Position numbers and translations under genes: made by a program. This document shows positions 14,717 through 25,345 of a stretch of DNA of 64,000 bases, one piece after another. Under the pieces are notes generated by a model, which had not been told where the DNA came from, did not search any database, and saw only the letters and a program-made list of their open reading frames with translations. This stretch comes from Corbicula japonica (lineage: Eukaryota; Mollusca; Bivalvia; Venerida; Cyrenidae): contig JAZAYU010000035.1 in NCBI GenBank assembly GCA_038501625.1, positions 1 through 64,000 on the forward strand. The letters are read 5' to 3'. Each line of letters opens with the position of its first letter. Within the stretch, counting starts at the first letter, position 1.

Positions 14717-14838
14717 GAAGTTATAAAACTGAGATCGGAAACCAGTCTCAAATTTCGACCAATCGCCATTTCAGCCAATCAGATGCTTGAGATTTGAGAT
14801 TGGTTTCCTTCCATGCTCAGTTTTATAACCTTGGGCAC
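14717..14838. mobile_element. CCAAT-palindrome MITE, copy 4 (left-centre deletion)
   Basis: The termini GAAGTTATAAAACTGAG and CTCAGTTTTATAACCTTGG are intact. The left inner arm is shortened, so AAATTTCGACCAATC runs almost directly into CGCCATTTCAGCCAATCAG. Confidence 0.85.
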
Positions 14839-14976
14839 TGATACCTTTGGTTTAGAATGTTATTGTAAAATTTTAAGCGCGTTACCATAAGCATTAATTT
14901 GTTTGTTCAAAAGAATTAAATCACAGATAAACACTGTGGTATAAACAGAATAAGTAAAAACATAAAATTCATATTA

Positions 14977-15880
14977 CAGTCTACACTCGTTGTGTCAAAC
15001 TCGGTTAAGTCGAAACATCGGTTATCTCGAATTAATTTTACGGTCCCGTCAAAATATGTTCTTATTACATATAATATTACGTCGCTTAACTCGAATTCCA
15101 CTTAAACAATGTTTTCATAAGTCGAAGTAAATGTAGAACCCGCCGCCTAAAATATGCTATATAATGTCATCGGATCAGTCGAAGTGTGAAACTTGCCGCG
15201 GTCAAACAATGCGCGCGGCTTCTTCAAAGAGAGAACATGTCGGAAAACAAGATTCCATTATTTAATAATAATTAACGATTATCACCTGTTCAGTAAAATA
15301 TTCGCTTATTTAATGCATTCGGATGTAAAATATTCGGATTTGTAAATGCAATTAATTTTAGTTTTCACAAAACAACATTTAATTACAATAATCATGACAT
15401 TGTGACAACCAGACCAGTAAAATATTAGTTCAATCCGTTTATGACAACAAATGCAAAAGCATGATCCAAACGTAATCAATTCTCCCCCAACAAGAATGAA
15501 TCACAAAAAAGCTCCAAATTAACGATTATGGGATGAATATTAATTTGAATTAGTTTACGTAATAAAAAATAACAAAAGAGGACTTTAACACTCAGAGTGA
15601 AGCCGACGACGATGTTACACAAACACCGAAACTTAACGATGATGATTTTTAACAGGTAATAAATATAATCAAGTTAATATATTTGTTCTATTCTGTTTTG
15701 ATAAAATAATAAATCCATTGAAATGTTCATAAACGAGTACTAGCACTCACAATCATGCCAGCATTAGAAACATATAGGTATGATAATCGTGCATTGGTGC
15801 CAATTCGGATGTGTCGAACTTCGGATATCTCGAATTAAAAGATACGGTCCCGACGACTTCGACACAACGAGTGTGGACTG
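14977..15880. mobile_element. Tc1/mariner-pogo-like non-autonomous transposon
   Basis: A 904-bp element with ends CAGTCTACACTCGTTGTGTC and GACACAACGAGTGTGGACTG (one mismatch), each flanked by TA. The subterminal parts repeat ATCTCGAATT and ACGGTCCCG motifs in inverted order. The TA target and CAGT...ACTG ends fit the pogo/Tigger branch. No transposase frame remains. The open frame at 15811-16137 merely crosses the right end. Confidence 0.8.
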
Positions 15881-16259
15881 TAATTGGATATAAAATCGGC
15901 CAAAAAGAATATAATGCAGTAAATGTTGTTCTGAGCCAAATATCGTACTGTATTTATAAGACATATTTTATAAGCGAAAGACGATCATATTATATAAACA
16001 TTCTATATTACTTGTATTATGACCTCATTGCTATTCAAACTCATTTCATAAACAAGAAAATATCATTTCGCTTTTTGGACGATTTTGTTAAACGTATTAG
16101 CACTACTTTACAAATTAGCCGTAATGATACGCATTAAGTAAAGAAAATATTTTTTCTCCTTGTACACACTGTTTGTTATGTTATGTTACTGTTTATATGA
16201 CTAAATAAACGGATTGTCGATTCGGCAATTCCAAAAAGAAAAATAAATCAGTTTACATG

Positions 16260-17210
16260 AAGGCAATTGTTCCCTGAGATACAGACATTTTTAATCGTAT
16301 GAACTGTTCTAACATCCCTCTTTCCCTGGGATTAAGACATTGCAATGGAACTTAAATCTCTTGTTCACTTATATCTGTAAAACAGCACTAACATCCCCCG
16401 TTCCTTTGGATTTAGACATTCCCATGGACAACACGGAACTTAAATCTCTTGTAACCTAGGACATAGACATTCCAATCAGTAAAACTGTACTCACATCCCT
16501 CGTTCCCTTTAATGTAGACATTGCCATGGATAACACGGAACTAAAATCGTTTATTGCCTGGAATATAAACATTCAAATCAGTAAAACTGTACTAGCATCC
16601 CTCGTTCCCTTGGATAGACATTCCCATCGATAAGACGGAACTAAAATGCCTTATTCCCTGGTGTATAGAATTTCCAACCTGTAAAACTGTACTTACACCC
16701 ATCGTTCCCTGGAAGTTGACATCCCAGTGGATACAACTGTACTATCGTTTCCGTATTCTGGGATAGACATTCCAATCGATAAAACTGAACTAAAATTCCT
16801 CGTTTCCTAGGGTTTATACATTCCAATCGATCAAACTGAACTAAAATCCCTCGTTTCCTAGGATTTATACATTCCAATCGATCAAACTGAACTAAAATCC
16901 CTCGTTTCCTAGGATTTATACATTCCAATCGATAAAAACTGAACTAAAATCCCTCGTTTCCTAGGATTTATACATTCCAATCGATCAAACTGAACTAACA
17001 TCCCTCGTTTCCTAGGATTTATATATTTCAATCGATCAAACTGAACTACAATCCCTCGTTTCCTAGGATTTATACATTCCAATCTATCAAACTGAACTCA
17101 CATCCCTCGTTTCCTAGGATTTATACATTCCAATCTATAAAACTGAACTAAAATCCCTCGTTCCCCGGGATATATACATTCCAATCGATAAAACTGATCT
17201 AAAATCTATT
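16260..17210. repeat. Minisatellite array, ~51-bp period
   Basis: About 17 to 18 units. The right half (16745-17200) is homogeneous, with CATTCCAATCGAT recurring every 51-52 bases and CCTCGTTTCCTAGGATTTAT in most units. The left half is more diverged and its spacing varies (47-71). Since 51 is 17 codons, one minus-strand frame stays open for 95 codons with a 17-residue repeat. There is no other sign that it is translated. Confidence 0.95.
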
Positions 17211-17636
17211 TTAGCAAACATACATGTAATAAAGCATGAATAGCTTTTCGCTGTGCCTAGTTCTTTCAAACTTTGTAATTTCTTTGGTGCTTATCATAGA
17301 CTTTCACAAAAGAACAAAATATTTTTACTTTGACACCGAGAGAAAAACTGAAAACATACTTTCTCAAATTTCTGAAAAGGTGGACTACTTCAGTAACGAC
17401 TGTAAAAGGCAAAATTTGATTTTTTTTAGGAGAAAGGGTACAGTTTGTAGGAGAGTCAACACTTTCTAGCCGGACATTCTTCATGTTCCGGGGGTGGTGG
17501 TAACAAAACTATATTAAGTCTGTCATGTTTAAAGTTTCTGAAAGTCTACCACTTATAACTGTTTTGTAACGTCTGTCAGAGGAAACAAATAATGTGCCAT
17601 AGATTAAAGCTTACATGTTATATCGAGCTCTAGCTC

Positions 17637-17660
17637 GGGTCGCGAAGCGACCCGAGCGTT
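17637..17660. repeat. GC-rich short hairpin
   Basis: CTCGGGTCGCGAAGCGACCC and the following GAG form a strong stem next to the left arm of the 17621 inverted repeat. It is out of character with the AT-rich surroundings. Confidence 0.6.
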
Positions 17661-18543
17661 AAGCTCGTCTTAAGGTCGCAGGAATGCCCATTCACTAACA
17701 AGTTTTTTTCGATGTCACTGAAGTTTGCTCTGGTTACCGGCTGTGCAAAGCATAAGGCAATGTAAACACGGGAAAAAACTGACCGGTTAAAACTTACGGC
17801 AAAGTATTGTTTTGACAAATTTTGTTTTTTGTCCTTATTTTTATAAATCGTTAATTGCAAAATATCTTTAAAAATTAAAATTTATTATTCGTAAGCATTA
17901 TTAGCGGACTAGCATTTTGGAAAGCAAAACAAATAAATCGTTAATTTAGAGAGTAGGTTGTCGTTCGTTGTATCCAATAGCAACACTAGCTATCGGCCAT
18001 ATTTAGACTTAGGAAATCAAGTTGAAAACTACCGAATGGTAGCTTGTCAGTGGATTATTAGGCCTTTAAATTCAATGGAGCATAAGGCCTAGTGACGGAA
18101 AAATCAGATGCATGGAGTTTTTCTTGAAAACAAGATGAAAGGCTGGTGAGAACCAACTTTTATGTGAAGTTGAATTGTGAAATGGGCCTCGCAATGTTCC
18201 GTCACTCACAATGTGAGACACACTGACACAGAGCTTAGCGTAGACCAGCGCCACAATTCAGTTTTGTATAAGAGTTTTTTGTCACTGGTCATGTTCGTCA
18301 TTCAGACATGTGAGCCCATGGTAGTCGAAGATATTGTTTGTGAACTAGCTGAAAACTGAACACGAGCCGAGGTAGGCCTATGAGATTTCTTGTAGCGTAG
18401 ATGATCCGAATTTCGTTATAGTTGCAACTTGTTTAAAGATTATGTACTTATAATTTTAAAATAATAAAAATCAAACTTCCTCCCTGTGTTCATCTCTCCT
18501 TGTTTCACCTATATCCAATCATTTTATTTTAATTATTTAGGCT

Positions 18544-18855
18544 GAGTTATAGAAAAATTCGGATAGATTGCAATTTACCGGTATGAGTATAAACGTTTAC
18601 ATCCGAACCCGATTTTTTACCGGATTTTTGGCGGCCATTTTCTTTCTCGCTTAAAACATAAAAACGGGGGTTCGGGGGCGGTAGCCCCCGATATAACATA
18701 AAACAGGAACACAAAACGAAAGAAAAAACTGGATTTTACCATTAATCGAACAAGTCGGTAAGTTACTTAGTTACTCAAAAATACTACGATTTTGCGGATT
18801 TTTTTACGTACCGGTAAACTGCAATTGTACCAAAAATTCAATATGTGTATAACTC
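18544..18855. mobile_element. 312-bp MITE with nested inverted repeats
   Basis: Outer ends GAGTTATA and TATAACTC. The inner arms TGCAATTTACCGGTA (18569-18583) and TACCGGTAAACTGCA (18809-18823) match at 14 of 15. The middle holds a stem CGGGGG-CGGTAG-CCCCCG (18673-18690). No coding capacity. Confidence 0.65.
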
Positions 18856-19446
18856 TATGCTCTTTTGATCTATGACCTTAGTCTACACAAGTCACTAAGT
18901 CTTGCTCTACACTAGCACAGAATCTTATATTGATGCAGTTGCAACATAAGCTGTGTATTTTGCATTATCCAACATGGAAATTGGTTTAGAAATAAATTTA
19001 TTTATTTAATATGACACCTTTGATTTTGCATTAGCACCTCTGACTTACTGGAAGTGTTGTAAATTGTGATCTTATATAACAATGTGACACCCTGACAAAA
19101 ATGATAGAATCAACACCTTGGGTAGGTGTAGGGAACAGAGTATGACTGTAAAACAAATTAATTTACTTTTTGATGACAGTCCAATTTTTATGACAGTCCA
19201 AATTTTAAAGCAAAAATGACAATCAGATAATTTAAAATAAAAAAATACAATAAGATGATGTTTTTATTTGTTCTTGAGTTTCAGGATGACAAGCACAATA
19301 TTTTAGATATCAATTTAACAATGATACTATTTTTTAAAAGCTTATGTAAATTTAAAACAAAACTAACTCTTTACAGTGATTGTCATATACACTTGACTTA
19401 CAAGTACTACCTGAAATGACTTGTGGCCTATTTGACGTGATACCTC

Positions 19447-19531
19447 AAAAATCACATTATTATATCATGCATGAGTAAGCAAACAAATGATAGACATACT
19501 TTTTTATGTATATTTGGCCAAATACATGACA
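19447..19531. repeat. Direct repeat, left copy
   Basis: Shares AAAAATCACAT, then ATTATATCATGCATGAGTA, and later AAATACATGACA, with 21522-21611, roughly 80% alike, 2.08 kb apart. Could be a dispersed element or the ends of one insertion. Confidence 0.7.
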
Positions 19532-19706
19532 GATGTCCTTAATGTATAAACTTTCAGGTTTTATAAATTTTATAGACAATAATTTGCTTAAAGTAACTAC
19601 TGATTAAAACCACTTAAATTTTAATACACAGTAATATAAGATTTTAGATAAAAGAGAAATTTACCCTTTTACTTCACAGACATGCCTTTTTACCCATATG
19701 AGACCA

Positions 19707-19850
19707 GTGTAGATCCAGATCAGCTGGCACATCTGTGCAATCTGATCAAGATCTGCACTGTTCACTTTTTGGTCAGAAATAACCTAATGATTTAAACATT
19801 GCAGATCCTGATCAGACATCATGGATGTGCTGGCTGATCTGAATCTACAC
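19707..19850. mobile_element. Decayed palindromic MITE
   Basis: GTGTAGATCCAGATCAGC at the left mirrors GCTGATCTGAATCTACAC at the right. A second inner pair is CACATC/GATGTG. TG and CA occur where related copies that I recall from bivalves have CG, consistent with CpG decay. Confidence 0.65.
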
Positions 19851-21521
19851 AGTTCTTCCATTCCATAAAGGTGTGTACATGAAGGGAAAGGGATAATCTC
19901 CACATAATATTATCAGTTATCAGTTGGGACCAAAATGTTTGACCAGAAAGCAGACTACATGTGTATCAAATATTAAGTTAGTGCTCATTTTGGGAATTAA
20001 AAGTGTTCTATTATTACCATTTTGTTCTGTCATGTGCACATTTCAACACGATTTCATAATCAAAATTTGTATGTGAGGTACATGTATAATTAAATACACT
20101 ATTTACAAGGTGTCTGTTCGTTTTTGTTGTGTTTTTTTGCAAATTTTGTTAAATATGCATGGTGTCACTAAATTTGCTCAGCATCAAAAAGTTGTGTTGT
20201 AGAAAGTAAAAAAATCAAAGCTTTTATAATCATTTAATTTGTTGAAACAAAAATGTAGATTGCTGTGAAGAGAAGAAAAACATTTCTTGCTATGTCAGTG
20301 GGTTTTTGGCCTTATTAAAAACATGACTGTGAAAATCTGAAAATACCAGTACTTGGATCTGCTTAAGCTGGACTTTAAAACAGAAAACTTTTTTTTTCAG
20401 AGAAATTTACCTATTTTACAGTAGTGATGCCTACTTTTCTGCAATAAAAAATACAAAGTCAAGAAAATACCAACTGAAATGAGCTTCAGAACTTGAAATT
20501 CACATTTTCAAGTATATATATTACATGTATAAAGTACTTACCAGACAGAGATCCAAAGGTGGTTATGAATAATGGCATTTATTATTTCCAAATGATGTGT
20601 TCCCAGGTTTACATTTTTACAATAATCTTTGTTCTCTTAACATTGTTATACATTTAAAAAAATGGACCAAAAACATTTTAATACATGATTTGATTGGCAA
20701 CAGCAATTCATTTGGTAAAGAAAATAGATATAAAGAAGCATTTTGTTTCAAATCACTTACTAAGACCTGTAAATGAGTGTTACATATGGATAATCAGACT
20801 ACATGACATTGTACATGTTTATTTTTAATTGATTGAGATTATTTAATCTATTTTGGCACAATAGCTGAACTATTTTTCAACATAAATGAGTAACTCTATC
20901 ATGCACATTCAAGTAACTTGGCTCAATTATGTACCATATTGTCATAATATTTTTCACACAGCATCTATAGCTTCAATATCACTGTTGTTAATAACTGAAA
21001 ATTCCTAAAGCATTGTCATTCCTGCAGATATTTTCAAGTGTCTTTGCACAAATATGCCCCAAAATCTAGATGATTTATTACACTATATATTGAAGTCTCA
21101 ATGTGGTGTTAATGTGATGTATATAAAAACAGTACTTTTTAGGTCTAGATTATAACTTAATGCATATACATGCATAATTTTTTGCATATATATTTTTGAA
21201 TAGCATGGCACATTTTTGTGCAATTACAAGTTACAAATTGAAGTTTCATCAAGGTAACATTCTAAAAAATAAAATTTATATTTCAGTCAATAATAAATCA
21301 CACACAATGTGACATAATTATTAGAAATTACATGTGTATCAATAAATAATTTATCAATATTCAATATTGCGTTAATCGAGGTAATGGAAAACATTTGGGT
21401 TGTAAAATTTTAGCAAGAAGCCATTATGTTTTACACATTAAAAACCCAAATGTTTAGTAAAAGTTGGATTGCAAGTTGTGCAGTTGAATTCAGAGAAAGT
21501 TGATGCAGACTTAAATTCTTT

Positions 21522-21611
21522 CCAAAAATCACATAATTATATCATGCATGAGTAGACTAACAATTGTAAGACACAATTTTTTTTTTTTAATATTTTGGCA
21601 AAATACATGAC
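21522..21611. repeat. Direct repeat, right copy
   Basis: Partner of 19447-19531. It ends 29 bases before the 15-bp inverted repeat arm at 21640. Confidence 0.7.
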
Positions 21612-22010
21612 AAAATAAAACATTATCCGAGATTATTACAGCTAGAGCTCGATAAGAGGCAGTGCCTTAGTTCATATTATCGTAAGTGATAGTTCTCAAA
21701 TAATTTCCTGAAAGATCTGTTACATGGGAAATCTAAACCAAGGTATAATTATGCAACGTTGGTTGTTAGTGTTTGAATAACGTTATAATATAACGTTTGC
21801 CAAAGATAATAATGTTTAAATTTGGCGGCGTCGGTCATTACTGTAACGACTATCAGGGGTACATGTAATAGATTCTATAATTTTTTGTAGAGACACAACT
21901 TCCGGTAACTTATCAATAGCACAGTTTTCAATATTTTTCCGAGACAAACGTTTCTTCGACTTTCTGAGCCAAGAGCTTCAGAAACAGTTGTCAGATCATT
22001 AGCTTTTGGT

Positions 22011-22156
22011 CTGAAAGTTATAAAGCTGAGATTGGAAACCAGTCTCAAATCTCAAGCATCTGATTGGCTGAAATGGCGACTGGTCGCCATTTCAGCCAAT
22101 CAGATGCCTGAGATTTGAGACTGGTTTCCATGCTCAGTTTTATTACCTTGGGCACT
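22011..22156. mobile_element. CCAAT-palindrome MITE, copy 5
   Basis: A near-complete palindrome whose arms pair over almost the whole length. The centre reads ATTGGCTGAAATGGCGAC-TGGTCGCCATTTCAGCCAAT. Right end TATTACCTTGGGCAC. Confidence 0.93.
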
Positions 22157-22289
22157 GTACAAAACCGTTTGTCACAGACAGCAATAATGTAATAATTTTC
22201 GGGAATTGTCGTTTTCTTAAACATTGGCCACGGGCAGTTAAGAAACGACTGCACCTGTAACATACAAGTAGGTCAGATGACACTGTTGC

Positions 22290-22431
22290 TGAAGATTATA
22301 AAACTGAGATTTGAAACCAGTCTCAAATCTCCATCATCTGATTGGCCGAAATGGCGGCTGGTCGCCATTTCTGACAATCAGATGCTTGAGATTCGGGACT
22401 GGTTCCGTTTTCAGTTCTTTAACTTTGGGGC
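22290..22431. mobile_element. CCAAT-palindrome MITE, copy 6
   Basis: The left arm TGAAGATTATAAAACTGAG and centre GATTGGCCGAAATGGCGGC are clear. The right CCAAT has decayed to ACAAT and the right terminus to TTCTTTAACTTTGGGG. Lies 133 bases from copy 5. Confidence 0.85.
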
Positions 22432-22712
22432 TGTTTTTATGTGTAATCTGACACAGACAACGAAATTTGCACCACAAGGTGTAAAGTGTGTCTGGGAAAA
22501 TTGTTTTGTCTAGGTCATGCGTCGAAATCAATTTCTCATACGATTTTCCAATAGTTTCTACTTGTTTTGTTCGACACCTATTCTATGTCATTCAGCGGTG
22601 ATATTTTTAGAACATTTTTACTAGCGGAGAAGCTTGCTTTAAAGTTGTTTATGTATGACGAATTATAGTTATTAATTGTATGGGGATCAGACTGCCACGT
22701 TTGATCAGATAA

Positions 22713-22790
22713 CTGGGTCCAAGATAAAACTAAGATTGGAGAACAGTCTCAAAACTCAAGCATCTGATTGGCTGAAATGGCGACCAGTGA
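22713..22790. mobile_element. CCAAT-palindrome MITE, copy 7 (left half only)
   Basis: Only the left arm remains, from GGGTCCAAGATAAAACTAAG to CTGATTGGCTGAAATGGCGA. It stops at the centre of symmetry, as if truncated there. Confidence 0.8.
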
Positions 22791-23816
22791 TTGTCAGCAA
22801 ACGGCCTTAACAACTAAGCCACATACGTCCCTTCTAACCTTTAATTGCAACACGTTTAAGCAATATGTAGTTTTCTGATTCAATTGAAAAATATACTCTG
22901 GCGGCAAAGTGACAGAGGTCAAACTTAAACATATTTTTCTCAAAAAATACATTTAATTAAAATATAATAAAATTCGAACACGATGTCAGAAAACGTAATT
23001 GTACTGTCTTCCTTTCATTGATCTAATTTTACTATCAGTTGAACAAACTAATGTGAAACTACTCTATAATAGAATGATATTTTTGAGATTGCTTTTTAAT
23101 TGCATTGTCAGACTGATGTTATTAATGGTAACTATACCTCGACCTGTGTAGGAGCCGACTTCAATTAAAATTTTTATGGAGACCTGGAAACCTTAAATCA
23201 TCTTTGTTAATCTGCCACATGGCTCATATTTTCACAAACTAAATTGAATAACATTATAATGAAACATTAACCTCACAGGAAGAGCGTGCCCTATAAACGG
23301 GATGTGCATTCGATTAATATTTTATTTGATAGTTGATTTCATAAATTAAACAATCAAACATCGCTTTGTAAAAGTGAACAAAACAAAACCAAAATTACTT
23401 GGATAAAACAGCATGGAAAAAGAGAACATATTGCAAAAAGCTTCAAAGAAGCGAATGGAATGACATGCGAGTAATAAAAAGTCGGCGTATTTTAAATAGA
23501 TTATGATGACAGTAACATAAGGATTTTTGCTTGGGTTTTCTTAAGTTATCTATCTCGTACTTGAGATTTAATAATCATCACTCAATCGCTGATGACTACG
23601 CCTCTGCACTTGAAATAAATTTCTATGATAGACTTTCGAGGACTTCTAAACTATAAATCACCGAAATTCTGCTATCGCTTTGACAAGTTTCTGCACGATA
23701 GTTATCCAAATTTAACTATTACATACTAGTGTAACTATTTTATCAAAATATTATGACAAAAGCCTATTATATATATATCATATTTCATTGAAAATAAAAA
23801 CATCATGTGACGCATA
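22791..23816. other. No gene recognised
   Basis: AT-rich unique-looking DNA with a short TA repeat at ~23768-23780. Confidence 0.5.
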
Positions 23817-23985
23817 TAAAAGTGTGATGTTTATGAAGGTGGAGTGGGGGAGGATATCGGCCCAAACCATTCCAGGTCATTTTGTGCCCAAATTAACCTC
23901 GGATTTTTATATAAAGGTTGAGAAGGGAAGGGTACCGGCCCTATGCAAATGCCGGCTCATTTTGCGCTTAGACCAACCCGACACC
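23817..23985. repeat. Imperfect tandem duplication of ~75 bp
   Basis: Two units each run from TTTAT..AAGGT(G/T)GAG, through GGCC, to TCATTTTG(T/C)GC. An open frame of 67 codons crosses both (KVEWGR... then KVEKGR...), so a relic of coding sequence cannot be excluded. No protein family is recognised. Confidence 0.5.
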
Positions 23986-24128
23986 CCTTGATTAGTTCGA
24001 TAGCTTGTGCTCTAAGGTTTTAATCAGAAGTCCATTAGGCCTCACGACCCATGCACAAAGCGATCTCGTTGTTAAAATAACAATATCTTTATTGCACACA
24101 AATCGTTGCATTGTACAGATTCTTTTTT

Positions 24129-24589
24129 CTTGCATACCAGATCAGGTCATCCAGTGTTTTCACCCGTGTAGGAATATAAGTATCATGCACGAGTGTGAGG
24201 TGAAGATGGAAAAATCTGTCACCGAGGGTTAACTGTTTTGCGGGAACGAGGCTCTGCCGAGTTCCCGCCAAAACAGTTCACCCGAGGTGACAGATTTTTC
24301 TATCTTTACCGAATGTCTCATGCAAGATACTTTTTCTAGCATACCTTTTAATATTTATAACATTTCTGTGTATGTATACAAACTAAATTATTTTCCTTAT
24401 GCTGAAATATTGACAATAACGCAAACCTTTTTTTATAAATGACGTCACTAACTTGAATATATTACGTCAGATACTTGAAGACGTGACGTCACTCACGTGA
24501 CTCATTCTACATGGGGGGGGGGGGGGGTGTAGGATCGAAATTTCCTACACGGGTAATAACACCGGATGACCTGATCTGGCATGCAAGAA
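24129..24589. mobile_element. Palindromic DNA element with ~45-bp terminal inverted repeats
   Basis: The left end CTTGCATACCAGATCAGG and right end CCTGATCTGGCATGCAAG continue inward as inverted repeats through the CCGTGTAGG motif. Inside, 24219-24299 is a near-perfect palindrome starting at GTCACC and centred on GGCTCTGCC. Two TGACGTCA octamers (24440, 24484), a CACGTG box and a G run (24513-24528) lie in the right half. The left half has a deletion just inside the terminal repeat. Confidence 0.85.
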
Positions 24590-24831
24590 ATTTCGATCCT
24601 ACAACCCCCATGTAGAATGAGTCACGTGAGTGACGTCACGTCTTCAAGTATCTGACGTGATATTTTCAAGTTAGTGACGTCATTATAAAAAAGTTTGCGT
24701 AAACGTCAATATTTTAAATAGCAAAATGAAAATAAATAAGTCTGTATACTTACACAGAAATGTTATAAATAATAAAAGGTATGCAAGAAAAAGTATCTTG
24801 CATGAGACATTCGGTAAAGATAGAAAATTCT
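24590..24831. mobile_element. Same element family, opposite orientation, truncated
   Basis: Abuts the previous copy at GCATGCAAGAAATTTCG and repeats its right half in reverse orientation. Carries TGACGTCA at 24631 and 24675. It lacks the central palindrome and ends at GGTAAAGATAGAAAA. Confidence 0.85.
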
Positions 24832-25345
24832 TGCATACCAGATCAGGTCATCCGGTGTTTTCACCCGTGTAGGAAATTTCGATCCTACACCCCCCCGTGT
24901 AGAATGAGTCACGTGAGTGACGTCACGTCTTCAAGTATCTGACGTAATATATTCAAGTAAGTGACGTCATTGTAAAAAAAGGTTTACGTAAATGTCAATA
25001 TTTGAACATAAGGAAAATAAATTAGTTTGTCTACATACACAGAAATGTTATAAATAAAAAAAAGGTATGCAAGAAAAAGTATCTTGCACGAGACATTCGG
25101 TAAAGATAGAAAAATCTGTCACCTCGGGTGAACTGTTTTGGCGGGAACTCGGCAGAGCCTCGTTCCCGCAAAACAGTTAACCCTCGGTGACAGATTTTTC
25201 CATCTTCACCTCACACTCGTGCATGATACTTATAATCTGTCACCTCGGGTGAACTGTTTTGGCGGGAACTCGGCAGAGCCTCGTTCCCGCAAAACAGTTA
25301 ACCATCGGCGACAGATTTTTCCATCTTCACCTCACACTCATGCAT
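24832..25345. mobile_element. Same element family, third copy with duplicated hairpin
   Basis: Starts with CTTGCATACCAGATCAGG and holds TGACGTCA at 24918 and 24962. It then carries the ~80-bp palindrome twice (about 25109-25195 and 25228-25320), with the flank TTCCATCTTCACCTCACACT after each. It ends in CATGATACTTAT. The small open frames here read through the palindrome and are not genes. Confidence 0.85.

Larger units (their letters stand above)
18858..21640. other. CpG-depleted block, no gene recognised
   Basis: By eye only about five CG dinucleotides occur in ~2.8 kb, whereas the flanks have several per 100-200 bases. The block begins where the 312-bp MITE ends and stops at the right arm of the 17621/21640 inverted repeat. 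It has no long reading frame. It contains a decayed inverted-repeat element (19707-19850) and a pair of direct repeats. Confidence 0.7.
17621..21654. mobile_element. Possible large element bounded by a 15-bp inverted repeat
   Basis: TATCGAGCTCTAGCT at 17621-17635 is matched exactly by AGCTAGAGCTCGATA at 21640-21654. No reading frame or clear target duplication supports a transposon. The right arm coincides with the end of the CpG-poor block. A chance match of this length somewhere in 64 kb is possible. Confidence 0.25.

Noticed and set aside
16641..16928. 95-codon minus-strand frame with repeated ECINPRKRGILVQFDR blocks
   Set aside because: It is the translation of the 51-bp satellite, whose period is a multiple of three; no start context, conservation or other evidence of a gene.
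24129..25345. Possible CRISPR array because of repeated palindromic units
   Set aside because: Units are hundreds of bases, in alternating orientation, with terminal inverted repeats and no spacers; the window is eukaryotic.
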